Source of the DNA: Spirochaetales bacterium
GTDB taxonomy: Bacteria > Spirochaetota > Spirochaetia > Sphaerochaetales > Sphaerochaetaceae
Direction of reading: 5' to 3'
Length of the DNA stretch: 64,000 nucleotides
NCBI GenBank assembly: GCA_022788185.1
Contig: JALEVV010000017.1
Span: 1 to 64,000 of the forward strand
Shown here: positions 47,944-56,217 of the stretch, one piece after another
How positions within the stretch are numbered: position 1 is the first letter of the stretch
Layout of the letters: each line of letters opens with the position of its first letter
The notes under the pieces: generated by a model
Databases searched by the model: none
Told to the model about the DNA's origin: nothing
What the model saw: only the letters and a program-made list of their open reading frames with translations
Program-made: the position numbers and the translations under genes

Positions 47944-48798
47944 ATGAACAACCAGGTCGTTGGTGAAACCATCGAACAGGCGATTGACTGGATGGATGTA
48001 TTCTATTCCTCGCTGAGCATGCTGGAACGGATCGGTGTCAACCTGATTGTCTCTGCCATCATCTTTTTCGTGGCGAAGATTGCCGTTTCGGTCGTGAAGA
48101 GACTTCTTAATAAAGCCGAAGGCAGACATGTAAAGTTCACGCCGCTGATGTCAGGCTTCGTTTTCAAGCTTCTGAAAGTATTGATCTGGATCTTCGCCAT
48201 ACTCTTCATCCTTGCAGTTTGGGGCATTGACCTTACGCCCGTGGTTGCCGGACTCGGAGTCACCGGTGTCGTCTTAGGCTTCGCACTTCAGGAATCGATC
48301 AGTTCAATCTTCAGCGGCATGATGCTTGCGATAAACCAGCCCTTTGAGCTCGGGGATTATGTGGACATCGGTTCCACAAGCGGAACCGTCAGGGCAATGG
48401 ACATAATGTCAGTAACGCTCACCACCCCTGACAACAGGAAGATAACGATGAGCAACAAGATCGTGTGGTCTCAGGTCATCACGAACTACTCATCGATGGA
48501 TAAGAGAAGACTGGACATGAATGCGGGCGTGGCCTACGGAACGGACCTTAACAAGGCAAAGCAGGTTATAAAGGACGTAATCGATTCCTATCCTGAGGTA
48601 CTTAAGGATCCCGCACCGGTAATCGAGGTGTCCGAGCTTGCCGATTCCGAGATAACATTCATAGTGCGCCCCTGGGTTGCCCCTGCCGACTACTGGCCGG
48701 TAAAGTGGAGATTCCAGAAGGATATCTGTGAAGCCCTTGAAAGGGCGGGTATCGAGATACCGTACAACAAGCTCGATGTATACGTTAAAAAGGATTAA
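47944..48798 (+). CDS. Small-conductance mechanosensitive channel (MscS family)
   Basis: ALQESISSIFSGMMLAINQPFELGDYVDI; YGTDLNKAKQVI. Confidence 0.94.
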   Translation: MNNQVVGETIEQAIDWMDVFYSSLSMLERIGVNLIVSAIIFFVAKIAVSVVKRLLNKAEGRHVKFTPLMSGFVFKLLKVLIWIFAILFILAVWGIDLTPVVAGLGVTGVVLGFALQESISSIFSGMMLAINQPFELGDYVDIGSTSGTVRAMDIMSVTLTTPDNRKITMSNKIVWSQVITNYSSMDKRRLDMNAGVAYGTDLNKAKQVIKDVIDSYPEVLKDPAPVIEVSELADSEITFIVRPWVAPADYWPVKWRFQKDICEALERAGIEIPYNKLDVYVKKD

Positions 48799-49397
48799 GC
48801 CTTCTTATCGAGTCCGATAAGATAGATTTCAAAGCTGTCATCCCTGCAGGCCTTCGGTTTGAAGGCCTTTGCTTTTGTAAAGAGAGTCCTCATGGTTTTA
48901 AGCACGCTCTCCTGACCTCCGCCCTGGAAGATCTTGATGACGAGATTGCCATGCACGGAGAGCTGCTCCTCTGCCAGATATACAACCTGCTCTGCAAGCC
49001 ACTCGGAACGTGTGGTGTCGACGGTCCTGTTTCCCGTGGTCATGGGAGCCGCATCGCTTATGATGCAGTCATAGGGACCCAATTCAACGAGCTTTGCCCT
49101 GATCTCCTTTGAGAAGGCATCGCCGACAAAGGCCGTTACTGTGGGAGGCACTGGATCGAGCCTTAATGGATTGAGGTCAACCGCCACGATCTTTCCCTTC
49201 CCCTTTATAAGCTCCCTGTGGGTGTAAAGCGTCCATGATCCCGGAGCCGCTCCGACATCGAGCACGGTGTCCCCGGGTTTGATGAGATGATGTGTCTGAT
49301 TTATCTCTTCCAGCTTGTAAACGCTTCTTGCGGGATAACCTTCCCTGTGAGCCCTCTGTGTGTAGGAATCTGCCTTGTCTCTTCTGCTTGTTGCCAT
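48795..49397 (-). CDS. rlmE: 23S rRNA (uridine-2'-O)-methyltransferase RlmE/RrmJ
   Basis: REGYPARSVYKLEEINQTHHLIKPGDTVLDVGAAPGSWT; SDAAPMTTG. Confidence 0.95.
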   Translation of the reverse strand: MATSRRDKADSYTQRAHREGYPARSVYKLEEINQTHHLIKPGDTVLDVGAAPGSWTLYTHRELIKGKGKIVAVDLNPLRLDPVPPTVTAFVGDAFSKEIRAKLVELGPYDCIISDAAPMTTGNRTVDTTRSEWLAEQVVYLAEEQLSVHGNLVIKIFQGGGQESVLKTMRTLFTKAKAFKPKACRDDSFEIYLIGLDKKA

Positions 49398-49418
49398 AAG
49401 AAAAGCCTATAGGAAAAC

Positions 49419-49520
49419 AAAAAAAAGTGCTAGACGGAAATGTGGGGGTGGGAGAGAGGACCGTCTAGCACTTGGTTTTCAAAACTACTACAAGGAGGTC
49501 TGAAAAACTGTTGCTCTGTG
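49419..49520 (-). ncRNA. Candidate sigma-54-dependent sRNA, copy A (about 100 nt)
   Basis: Downstream of TGGCACGGTCTCTGCA (49546-49531). Contains ACCUCCUU and ends at an 11-bp stem (CCGTCTAGCAC/GTGCTAGACGG) with T8. Confidence 0.6.
49427..49471 (-). terminator. Rho-independent terminator, sRNA copy A
   Basis: GTGCTAGACGG (49427-49437) / CCGTCTAGCAC (49461-49471), 11 bp perfect; A8 at 49419-49426 gives a U-run on the minus transcript. Confidence 0.85.
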
Positions 49521-49530
49521 CTTAATATCA

Positions 49531-49546
49531 TGCAGAGACCGTGCCA
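49531..49546 (-). promoter_or_regulatory. Sigma-54 (-24/-12) promoter-like element, copy A
   Basis: Minus strand TGGCACGGTCTCTGCA; 15/16 to TGGCACGRNNYTTGCW with correct GG-N10-GC spacing. Confidence 0.7.
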
Positions 49547-49572
49547 ACTTTCACAATCCGCCCCAAGAAACC

Positions 49573-49607
49573 AAAAAATAAGCATCCAAGAACCTTGGAT
49601 GCTTATT
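49573..49607 (-). terminator. Rho-independent terminator, sRNA copy B
   Basis: AATAAGCATCCAAG-AAC-CTTGGATGCTTATT, 14 bp perfect, U6 on the minus transcript. Confidence 0.85.
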
Positions 49608-49648
49608 AATCACACTAAAAAGGAGGTTTGAAAAAACTGTTTGCTCTG
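49573..49648 (-). ncRNA. Candidate sigma-54-dependent sRNA, copy B (about 76 nt)
   Basis: Downstream of TGGCACGGTTTCTGCA (49674-49659). Contains ACCUCCUU and ends at a 14-bp hairpin plus U-run. Confidence 0.62.
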
Positions 49649-49658
49649 CTAAAACTAA

Positions 49659-49674
49659 TGCAGAAACCGTGCCA
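49659..49674 (-). promoter_or_regulatory. Sigma-54 (-24/-12) promoter-like element, copy B
   Basis: Minus strand TGGCACGGTTTCTGCA; 15/16 to TGGCACGRNNYTTGCW. Confidence 0.7.
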
Positions 49675-49817
49675 AACTGTTCAAAGCCTCGAAAAGCACG
49701 AAGAATTAAGGAGATTTTGGGAAAATCCTCACTGTTCGGCGCCCCAGACGTGCAGAAAATGCACGATGCCAACTGTTACTTTTTTGCACAGTGTGAAAAA
49801 TTCTCAAACTTGACGGT

Positions 49818-50468
49818 GTGAAAAATACGCATATCCTTAGTTCTATGGGAAATTCAATATTAAACAGAAAATTCAGATACACCTATTCAAACCTTACCGT
49901 CTCCCTGATAGTGATCAACTTCGCGGTATTCGCCTTCACGGCTTTTTTATTCCCGAGACTTGAGTACTATCTCGGTCTCGTGCCTGCCTACATATACTAC
50001 AAACATTATTACTGGCAGTTCTTTACCTACATGTTCACCCACTCCGGGATAAGCCATCTCATCTTCAACATGCTGGCACTGTACATATTCGGAACTGCCG
50101 TTGAGCACCGTCTGGGCTCAAGGGAGTTCCTGCTGTACTACCTCACCGTCGGTTTCCTCTCAGGCCTGGCCAGCTATGGAGTCTACTACCTTACCAACAC
50201 GAACGTCGTCCTTGTGGGAGCCTCAGGTGCGATCTACGGACTTCTCATCATGTTTGCCGTCCTCTATCCCAATGCCCTGATCTACGTCTTCGGGATAATC
50301 CCGGTAAGGGCACCTCTTCTTGTGGTTATATACTTTTTCATATCGTTCTTCAGCGGCTTCAGGGGAGGCAGTGTAGCTCACTTTACCCACATGTTCGGAC
50401 TGGTATTCGGCTTCCTGTACATCATCATAAGACTTAAGATTAACCCATTTAACGTCTGGAAAAGATAG
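49818..50468 (+). CDS. Rhomboid-family intramembrane serine protease
   Basis: HSGISHLIFNMLALYIFGTAVE, LVGASGAIYGLL, VAHFTHMFGLVFG. Confidence 0.9.
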   Translation: MKNTHILSSMGNSILNRKFRYTYSNLTVSLIVINFAVFAFTAFLFPRLEYYLGLVPAYIYYKHYYWQFFTYMFTHSGISHLIFNMLALYIFGTAVEHRLGSREFLLYYLTVGFLSGLASYGVYYLTNTNVVLVGASGAIYGLLIMFAVLYPNALIYVFGIIPVRAPLLVVIYFFISFFSGFRGGSVAHFTHMFGLVFGFLYIIIRLKINPFNVWKR

Positions 50469-50549
50469 AAGTTACTACTTATGTCATAACTTTAATTCGA
50501 AAACCCTTAAAATTCCCCTCGAAACACGTAATAATCAGTAAAATAATAG

Positions 50550-50578
50550 TTGACAGCCAAATATCAGATGTCATAAGA
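50550..50578 (+). promoter_or_regulatory. Sigma-70-type promoter
   Basis: TTGACA -17 bp- ATAAGA. Confidence 0.45.
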
Positions 50579-50614
50579 TTGCCATACATAAATCGATTAG
50601 AGGGGAATCTAATA

Positions 50615-51229
50615 ATGAAAAAACTCACAGTAATCCTTATGATGCTCATCCTGACAGCAGGCATGGTATTCGCATCCAGCACAGTCACTCTTAACTCAGA
50701 AGTTGCAGCCGGTACCGGTGCCACAAGACCTGGCGATAATTCGGATATAATCGGTGGAGGTGATGAACAGGGTTTCTGGCTTACCGTTTCTTACTATACT
50801 GATAATCTTACAACCACTCTGAAAAAGGTTTCCGGTGCAAGTGAAAATGCCCGCCTTACAGGTAATGAACCTGTATCAGGATTAATTGACAGCCTGACAT
50901 TTGTAGTTAACTACTCTGGTAACGTGCGTGAGGCTGGTTCTGTTGCAAGCATTAAGTTCTCAACAGAAGGGTGGAAGGGAACATCCGGTGCGGCTAATGC
51001 TAATGTAAGAGTTGGTATCAATCTTGGTTATAATAAGTCAACTGGTCTTCCTAACGGGCTTGGCGCTTCTGACCTTGGAAATGATGGAACATTTTCAGTT
51101 TCATATCCCGCAGGTTTGATTGCTGACACAAAGACTGTTGCGACAATCCCGGCAACATGGGGTAAGTCAGATAACCTTATCGCCGGTGATTACCAGGCTA
51201 CAATCACAGTAACGGTAAACGGCAACTGA
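50615..51229 (+). CDS. Small secreted protein, family member 1
   Basis: Signal peptide MKKLTVILMMLILTAGMVFA; C-terminus VATIPATWGKSDNLIAGDYQATITVTVNGN. Confidence 0.7.
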   Translation: MKKLTVILMMLILTAGMVFASSTVTLNSEVAAGTGATRPGDNSDIIGGGDEQGFWLTVSYYTDNLTTTLKKVSGASENARLTGNEPVSGLIDSLTFVVNYSGNVREAGSVASIKFSTEGWKGTSGAANANVRVGINLGYNKSTGLPNGLGASDLGNDGTFSVSYPAGLIADTKTVATIPATWGKSDNLIAGDYQATITVTVNGN

Positions 51230-51251
51230 TAAGAAATAAGGTAATAGTACG

Positions 51252-51833
51252 ATGAAGAGATCAGCTTTAATACTTACATTTCTGTTGATCATCTCTGTCT
51301 CAATATTTGCAGCTGATGCAAGTATAGGTTCATCAACGGCAACGCTTTCAATGACATCATCCGTTCCTGCCGGAACGGGTGTGGAGCTGCCGGAAGGTGT
51401 AACGCTTGTGGGTAATCTGGCCATTCAGTATCAGTATGGTGACGGAACTCCCTGGGAGTATGTATCCAATAAAGAACTGGCTATCGGGACAATAGGTTTG
51501 GTCGACGACAGCGTTTATCTCCAGGTTCTTTACTATGGCAACGAAGCGGATACATACTCCTGTTCTGTCGCATTCTCCTCAACCGGATGGAAAAGGGCCG
51601 GGAGCAGGGAAGTGGATGGTGCAAGTCTTCCCATTAACTTCAGGGATCTGAGTGTCATCAACAACGACAGGTTCCAGTCAACTGCAAATGATCAGGGCTT
51701 CAGTCTTGTGGTCCCTGTATCAACACCGATCAACGGTGCTTCAGTGGCAACGATCCTTGCATGCTGGGGTACTTCCGATCTTCCCTCAGGTGAGTATATC
51801 GCATCCATCGAGATCGCGGTATCATCTCCATAG
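51252..51833 (+). CDS. Small secreted protein, family member 2
   Basis: Signal peptide; VPAGTG and C-terminus VATILACWGTSDLPSGEYIASIEIAVSSP, paralogous to the preceding ORF. Confidence 0.7.
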   Translation: MKRSALILTFLLIISVSIFAADASIGSSTATLSMTSSVPAGTGVELPEGVTLVGNLAIQYQYGDGTPWEYVSNKELAIGTIGLVDDSVYLQVLYYGNEADTYSCSVAFSSTGWKRAGSREVDGASLPINFRDLSVINNDRFQSTANDQGFSLVVPVSTPINGASVATILACWGTSDLPSGEYIASIEIAVSSP

Positions 51834-51855
51834 AACTAAAACCAAATTGCTTTTT

Positions 51856-51884
51856 GCCAGGAGTCCCCTCTCCTGGCTTTTTTC
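51856..51884 (+). terminator. Rho-independent terminator
   Basis: GCCAGGAG-TCCCCT-CTCCTGGC TTTTTT. Confidence 0.85.
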
Positions 51885-51915
51885 ATTTTTTCCCGGAAAT
51901 GATTTCTTTCTCATT

Positions 51916-51956
51916 TTATGTAAGAAGATTGAACTATGATCAAACTTCTTACATAA
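51916..51956. repeat. 12-bp perfect inverted repeat
   Basis: TTATGTAAGAAG - 17 nt - CTTCTTACATAA. Confidence 0.6.
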
Positions 51957-52108
51957 GCAAAACCATAAAACAACCAGAAAACAAAGAAATGTTGTAAGAT
52001 GTGTGTAAGAAGAAAGGATAAAAGTTATAAGTATGTAATAAGTTTACCATAAAATAAGCTTACTAAAACGGTTTACTAAAGATTTTCAATAAATTATGAA
52101 GAAATGTG

Positions 52109-52137
52109 TTGACACATGATAATATATGTCGTATGTT
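52109..52137 (+). promoter_or_regulatory. Sigma-70-type promoter
   Basis: TTGACA -17 bp- TATGTT. Confidence 0.55.
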
Positions 52138-52182
52138 ATGGGTGTAAACAACAAAAGAAAGTAAATGAAGGGGTTTAAGAAT

Positions 52183-52650
52183 ATGAAAAAGATCGTAGCA
52201 GTTTTAGTTTTAGCATTAGTCGCAATGACAGCAGTGTTTGCAGCAGTAAATGAGAATGCAGATCAGCTTACAATTAGTTTAAATGTTGACGCTGTTACTA
52301 CTGTTGGATTCACAAAAGTACCACTTGATTCTTCTGCAGCAAGTCTGGATGCTCTTACAAGTGATACTGTAGAAGCTGGTAAGAATTATACGGTTTATGC
52401 TTCATATATCACAACTTCAAAAACTCCTGTAACAGTGACAGTAACCGTTGAGGATAATCTTGTTCATGAAACTGTAAAAACCGAGAAAATTGCTATTACT
52501 AAGCCTGCAACTATGACATTCAATGAAACGGGAGATATCACAGGCAAAAGAGCAAATTCTTTTGAGATTGTTTTAGGAATTGGATCAGATGCTAACAAGC
52601 TTGCTGGTACTTATTCCGCAAATGTTAATTTCTCAGTCACAGCAGAGTGA
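52183..52650 (+). CDS. Small secreted protein, family member 3 (more distant)
   Basis: Signal peptide MKKIVAVLVLALVAMTAVFA; C-terminus LAGTYSANVNFSVTAE resembles member 1. Confidence 0.65.
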   Translation: MKKIVAVLVLALVAMTAVFAAVNENADQLTISLNVDAVTTVGFTKVPLDSSAASLDALTSDTVEAGKNYTVYASYITTSKTPVTVTVTVEDNLVHETVKTEKIAITKPATMTFNETGDITGKRANSFEIVLGIGSDANKLAGTYSANVNFSVTAE

Positions 52651-52760
52651 TAACAGTCACCAACAGAATACAGACCACTCCCTCACCGGAGTGGTTTTTC
52701 TTTGTCTTATGGTATGGAACATTTCAGGGTTAATCATTATAGTTTCTGACGGGTTTCAAT

Positions 52761-54338
52761 ATGCAGATCAATAAATACTTTTCAGCTCTGAAAAATGAGT
52801 TCAGGGGTTATAATGCTTCTGCCTTCATGAAAGATGTCCTTGCAGGTATTACCTGTACTGCTGTGGCTCTTCCTTTGGCTCTGGCATTCGGTGTATCTTC
52901 CGGAGCAGATGCGGCATCCGGTCTTATATGTGCCATTCTGGCCGGACTTATCATCGGAGGTTTATCCGGCGCTTCGTATCAGATCTCCGGTCCTACCGGT
53001 GCAATGGCGGCTATCCTGCTGTCACTTTCAGCTTCCTATGGCCTTCAGGGGGTGTTTGCCGCAGGTTTCCTTTCAGGACTGTTGCTTATCGTGTTTGCCC
53101 TCTTCAAGATCGGTAAACTCGTGAACTTCATTCCGAAGCCTGTAATCACGGGATTCACATCCGGTATCGCGATCATCATCGCACTCGGACAGATAGACAA
53201 TGCTTTCGGTACCGTATCCCAGGGTGCAACCGCAATTGCCAAGATCGGAAGCTACTTCACGCTTGGTTTCCATCCTGCGGCAGGTGCAGTGTTCTTCACA
53301 GTGCTTGCGGCACTCATCATGCTGCTCTGGCCGAAGAAGTTCAATAAAGTATTCCCCTCATCACTTCTTGCCATCATCGTGTGCCTTGTGGTGCAGCTGA
53401 TCTTCAAGCTTGATGTGGGAACAGTCGGTGCGATCCCCAGGACACTTCTTCCTGAGGAGAGACTCATGTTCTCATCCCTCAATCCTGCATATCTCATGAA
53501 GTTCGCATCTCCTGCGCTTTCCATCGCTCTTCTCGGCATGATCGAGTCTCTCCTCTGCGGAGCATCGGGCGGAAAGATGAAGGGTGAGAAGATTGATGCC
53601 ACCCAGGAGCTTTATGCCCAGGGTATCGGTAATGCCATAATCCCGTTCTTCGGTGGTATTCCCGCAACGGCAGCAATCGCCAGAACAAGTGTTGCCATCA
53701 AGAGCGGCGGCGTGACGAGAATGGTTTCCGTCATCCACTCTGTCGGACTCCTGCTTTCCATGTTCCTGTTATCACCGCTGATGGCAGAAATTCCCCTTGC
53801 GGCCCTGTCCGGTGTCCTTATGGTCACTGCCTGGAGGATGAATGAGTGGGAAACAATCCATGTCATCTTCTCAAAGAGACTCAAGACAAGCATTGCCCAG
53901 TTCCTGGTCACGATGCTTGCAACAGTGGTCTTTGACCTGACCACCGCAATTCTTATCGGTGTCGGTCTTTCAATGGTGCTCTTCGTCTTAAGGGCCAGCT
54001 CCGATCTCACGATCGAGGTTGAAAAGCTCAATGGCAATGTCGGTGTGATTTACATCAACGGAATGCTTTTCTTCGGAACTCAGGAGAAGATCACGGCAAC
54101 TGTGAACAAACTGATTGGTGAAGGCGTGAACAAGATGGTGTTCTCCCTGAGAGGCGTTTCCCAGATAGACCACAGCGGCGCTGAGGAACTGCAGTCCATC
54201 CTTGAGGAGTGCAGGAGCAAGGGTGTTAAGATCTCCCTTGCCGGTATCCAGCCTGAGGTTGAGACAATGCTGGACAGGGTAGGAATCCACTACAAGGAAT
54301 ACTCCTCAGCTATTTCAGCAGCAAAGACAATAAGATAA
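52761..54338 (+). CDS. SulP-family anion transporter with STAS domain
   Basis: GITCTAVALPLALAFGVSSGADAASGL, SGPTGAMAAIL; C-terminal STAS (QIDHSGAEELQSILEECRSKG). Confidence 0.94.
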   Translation: MQINKYFSALKNEFRGYNASAFMKDVLAGITCTAVALPLALAFGVSSGADAASGLICAILAGLIIGGLSGASYQISGPTGAMAAILLSLSASYGLQGVFAAGFLSGLLLIVFALFKIGKLVNFIPKPVITGFTSGIAIIIALGQIDNAFGTVSQGATAIAKIGSYFTLGFHPAAGAVFFTVLAALIMLLWPKKFNKVFPSSLLAIIVCLVVQLIFKLDVGTVGAIPRTLLPEERLMFSSLNPAYLMKFASPALSIALLGMIESLLCGASGGKMKGEKIDATQELYAQGIGNAIIPFFGGIPATAAIARTSVAIKSGGVTRMVSVIHSVGLLLSMFLLSPLMAEIPLAALSGVLMVTAWRMNEWETIHVIFSKRLKTSIAQFLVTMLATVVFDLTTAILIGVGLSMVLFVLRASSDLTIEVEKLNGNVGVIYINGMLFFGTQEKITATVNKLIGEGVNKMVFSLRGVSQIDHSGAEELQSILEECRSKGVKISLAGIQPEVETMLDRVGIHYKEYSSAISAAKTIR

Positions 54339-54370
54339 AGAAGAGGTCCTCCGGAGAGGACCCATATCAT

Positions 54371-55453
54371 TCATTCTATGCCGTACTCTTTTCTGAGTTC
54401 GGCATATTGTCTTTTTATGACATCGTAGATGATGGCAATCTTGTCATTGTGATGGATAAAGGCGGACTTCATCGCATTGAGCGTAATCTTCTCAATGTCG
54501 CGGAATGTCAGATTGTACTTCTCCACCGCAATCGTAAACTCCTTTGTGAGACTGGTGTCACTCATAAGGCGGTTGTCAGAGCAGAGGAATACACGGAAGT
54601 TGTTCTTGAAGAAGATGGGGAAGGGGTGCTTTTCATAGCTTTCAACCGCACCTGTGCCCACATTGCTTGTCAGGCACATCTCCATCGGTATTCTCCTGTC
54701 CAGCACGAACTGGGAAAGGGAACCGAGCTTTCCTATGGTACTGCCTTCAATGTGCATGTCCTCAACAAGTCTCACGCCGTGACCTATCCTGTGGGCACCG
54801 CAGATCTGGATGGCCTGCCAGATTGATTCCACCCCGAAGGCTTCACCCGCATGGATGGTGATGTTGAAGTTCTTGTTCCTGATGTACTGGAAGGCTTCCA
54901 GGTGCTTCTTTGGGGGATGACCGCACTCATCACCCGCAATGTCGAAGGCCACGACACCGCGGTCGGAGAAGGCGACTGCAAGCTCCGCTATCTCCAGGGT
55001 ACGGGCGGGATCCTCGTTTCTCATGGCACAGAGGATCAGGCCATACTGAAGGCCTGTCTTTGCCTTGCCCTTATCAAGGCCTGAAAGGACGGCCGTAACA
55101 ACTTCCTCCAGATTAAGTCCCTTCCTGGTGTGGAGATCGGGGGCAAACCTGATCTCGGCATAAACCACGTTTTCCTTTGCCAGATCCTCGATGGCTTCAA
55201 AGGCAACCCTTTCCAGGTTCTCCCTTGTCTGCATCACCTGAATCGTGTACTGAAAGGTTTCGAGGTAGAGGGCGAGGGATTTCTGTCTGCATCCCCTTAC
55301 GAACCACTCCCTGAGCTCTGCCGGATCGAACGATGGAAGGGGAAGTCCTTCCCGTTTTGAGAGCTCGATAATCGTCTCTATCCTGAGACCGCCGTCAAGA
55401 TGGTCATGGAGCTCCACTTTGGGAACTCTCTTAATCATGTCTTTCGTGATCAT
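54371..55453 (-). CDS. add: Adenosine deaminase
   Basis: VPKVELHDHLDGGLRIETI, YAEIRFAPDLH, ITIHAGEAFG, RIGHGVRL, NSN-like LTSNVGTGA, CSDNRLMSDT. Confidence 0.94.
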   Translation of the reverse strand: MITKDMIKRVPKVELHDHLDGGLRIETIIELSKREGLPLPSFDPAELREWFVRGCRQKSLALYLETFQYTIQVMQTRENLERVAFEAIEDLAKENVVYAEIRFAPDLHTRKGLNLEEVVTAVLSGLDKGKAKTGLQYGLILCAMRNEDPARTLEIAELAVAFSDRGVVAFDIAGDECGHPPKKHLEAFQYIRNKNFNITIHAGEAFGVESIWQAIQICGAHRIGHGVRLVEDMHIEGSTIGKLGSLSQFVLDRRIPMEMCLTSNVGTGAVESYEKHPFPIFFKNNFRVFLCSDNRLMSDTSLTKEFTIAVEKYNLTFRDIEKITLNAMKSAFIHHNDKIAIIYDVIKRQYAELRKEYGIE

Positions 55454-55642
55454 GAATAAAGTATACTTTATGGGACGCAAATAGACAAACCAAAACCCAG
55501 GGGGTGGGTTTTTCTTAACATCATATCAGTAAATATTCTCAATATCAGTGATTACTCCATATAAAAATCACTATTTTTATCGATTTGGTATTTACCTTTT
55601 CCATTATAAAAGCTAGGTTATAAACCAAGGAGAAAACAGGAA

Positions 55643-56155
55643 ATGGCAAAATCCACTGATTCTATGAACAAGAAACTTCTTCAGGCTGCTATCACGGCAA
55701 CTAAGGCAAGTGACATCAAGAAGCTCGTTGAAGCCGGTGCGGACATCAACACTCACAATGAATGGGGTCTCACACCCGTCATGCTCGCAGCTCAGTACAA
55801 TCACTGTGTGGCTGTTCTCAAGGCCATCATCGAACTCGGCGGCGACATCCATGAAGCAGAACCCAAGTACCGCTCCAATGCACTCCATCTCGCATCCAAC
55901 AACTCAGATAACCCCAAGGTAATCGAGGCTCTTCTTGCTGCAGGTGCAAACATCGATGCAAGGAACTATCTTGGTGAGACTGCACTCATCATGGCTGTCA
56001 ACAACAACAGCGAGACCAAGATTGCAACACAGCTCATCAAGTGCGGTGCCGACATCAATGTCTGCGACTATCAGGGTCACTCAGTTCTTGAGTATGCAAA
56101 GGCTGTAAAGAAGACATATCTTGTAAACCTGCTTAAGAACAACGGAGCTAAATGA
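55643..56155 (+). CDS. Ankyrin-repeat protein
   Basis: DIKKLVEAGADINTHNEWGLTPVMLAAQYNH...IEALLAAGANIDARNYLGETALIMAVNNNS. Confidence 0.92.
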   Translation: MAKSTDSMNKKLLQAAITATKASDIKKLVEAGADINTHNEWGLTPVMLAAQYNHCVAVLKAIIELGGDIHEAEPKYRSNALHLASNNSDNPKVIEALLAAGANIDARNYLGETALIMAVNNNSETKIATQLIKCGADINVCDYQGHSVLEYAKAVKKTYLVNLLKNNGAK

Positions 56156-56178
56156 CAGCTTCCTTATTCTGACCAACT

Positions 56179-56206
56179 GGCATGGAACTTCCATGCCCTT
56201 TTTTTT
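56179..56206 (+). terminator. Rho-independent terminator
   Basis: GGCATGG-AACTT-CCATGCC C T8. Confidence 0.85.
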
Positions 56207-56217
56207 ATACTTCAGGT

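Larger units (their letters stand above)
49492..49780. repeat. Three related intergenic repeat units (49492-49556, 49620-49684, degenerate 49708-49776)
   Basis: Units A and B align over about 65 nt with high identity (AAGGAGGTYTGAAAAA..CTGTTGCTCTG...ATGCAGARACCGTGCCAA). Unit C keeps AAGGAG, CTGTT, TGCAGAAA and TGCCAACTGTT. Confidence 0.75.

Noticed and set aside
48795-48798. Convergent 4-nt overlap of mscS-like and rlmE stop codons
   Set aside because: Ordinary compact gene packing.
49440-49813. Two + strand ORFs (63 and 61 aa) over the repeats with similar peptides (LK..xxVLxxMQ[RK]PCQ)
   Set aside because: The GGAGG is only about 1 nt from the TTG/CTG start, and internal compensating indels between copies shift frame. 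Similarity is explained by the minus-strand promoter/sRNA repeat.
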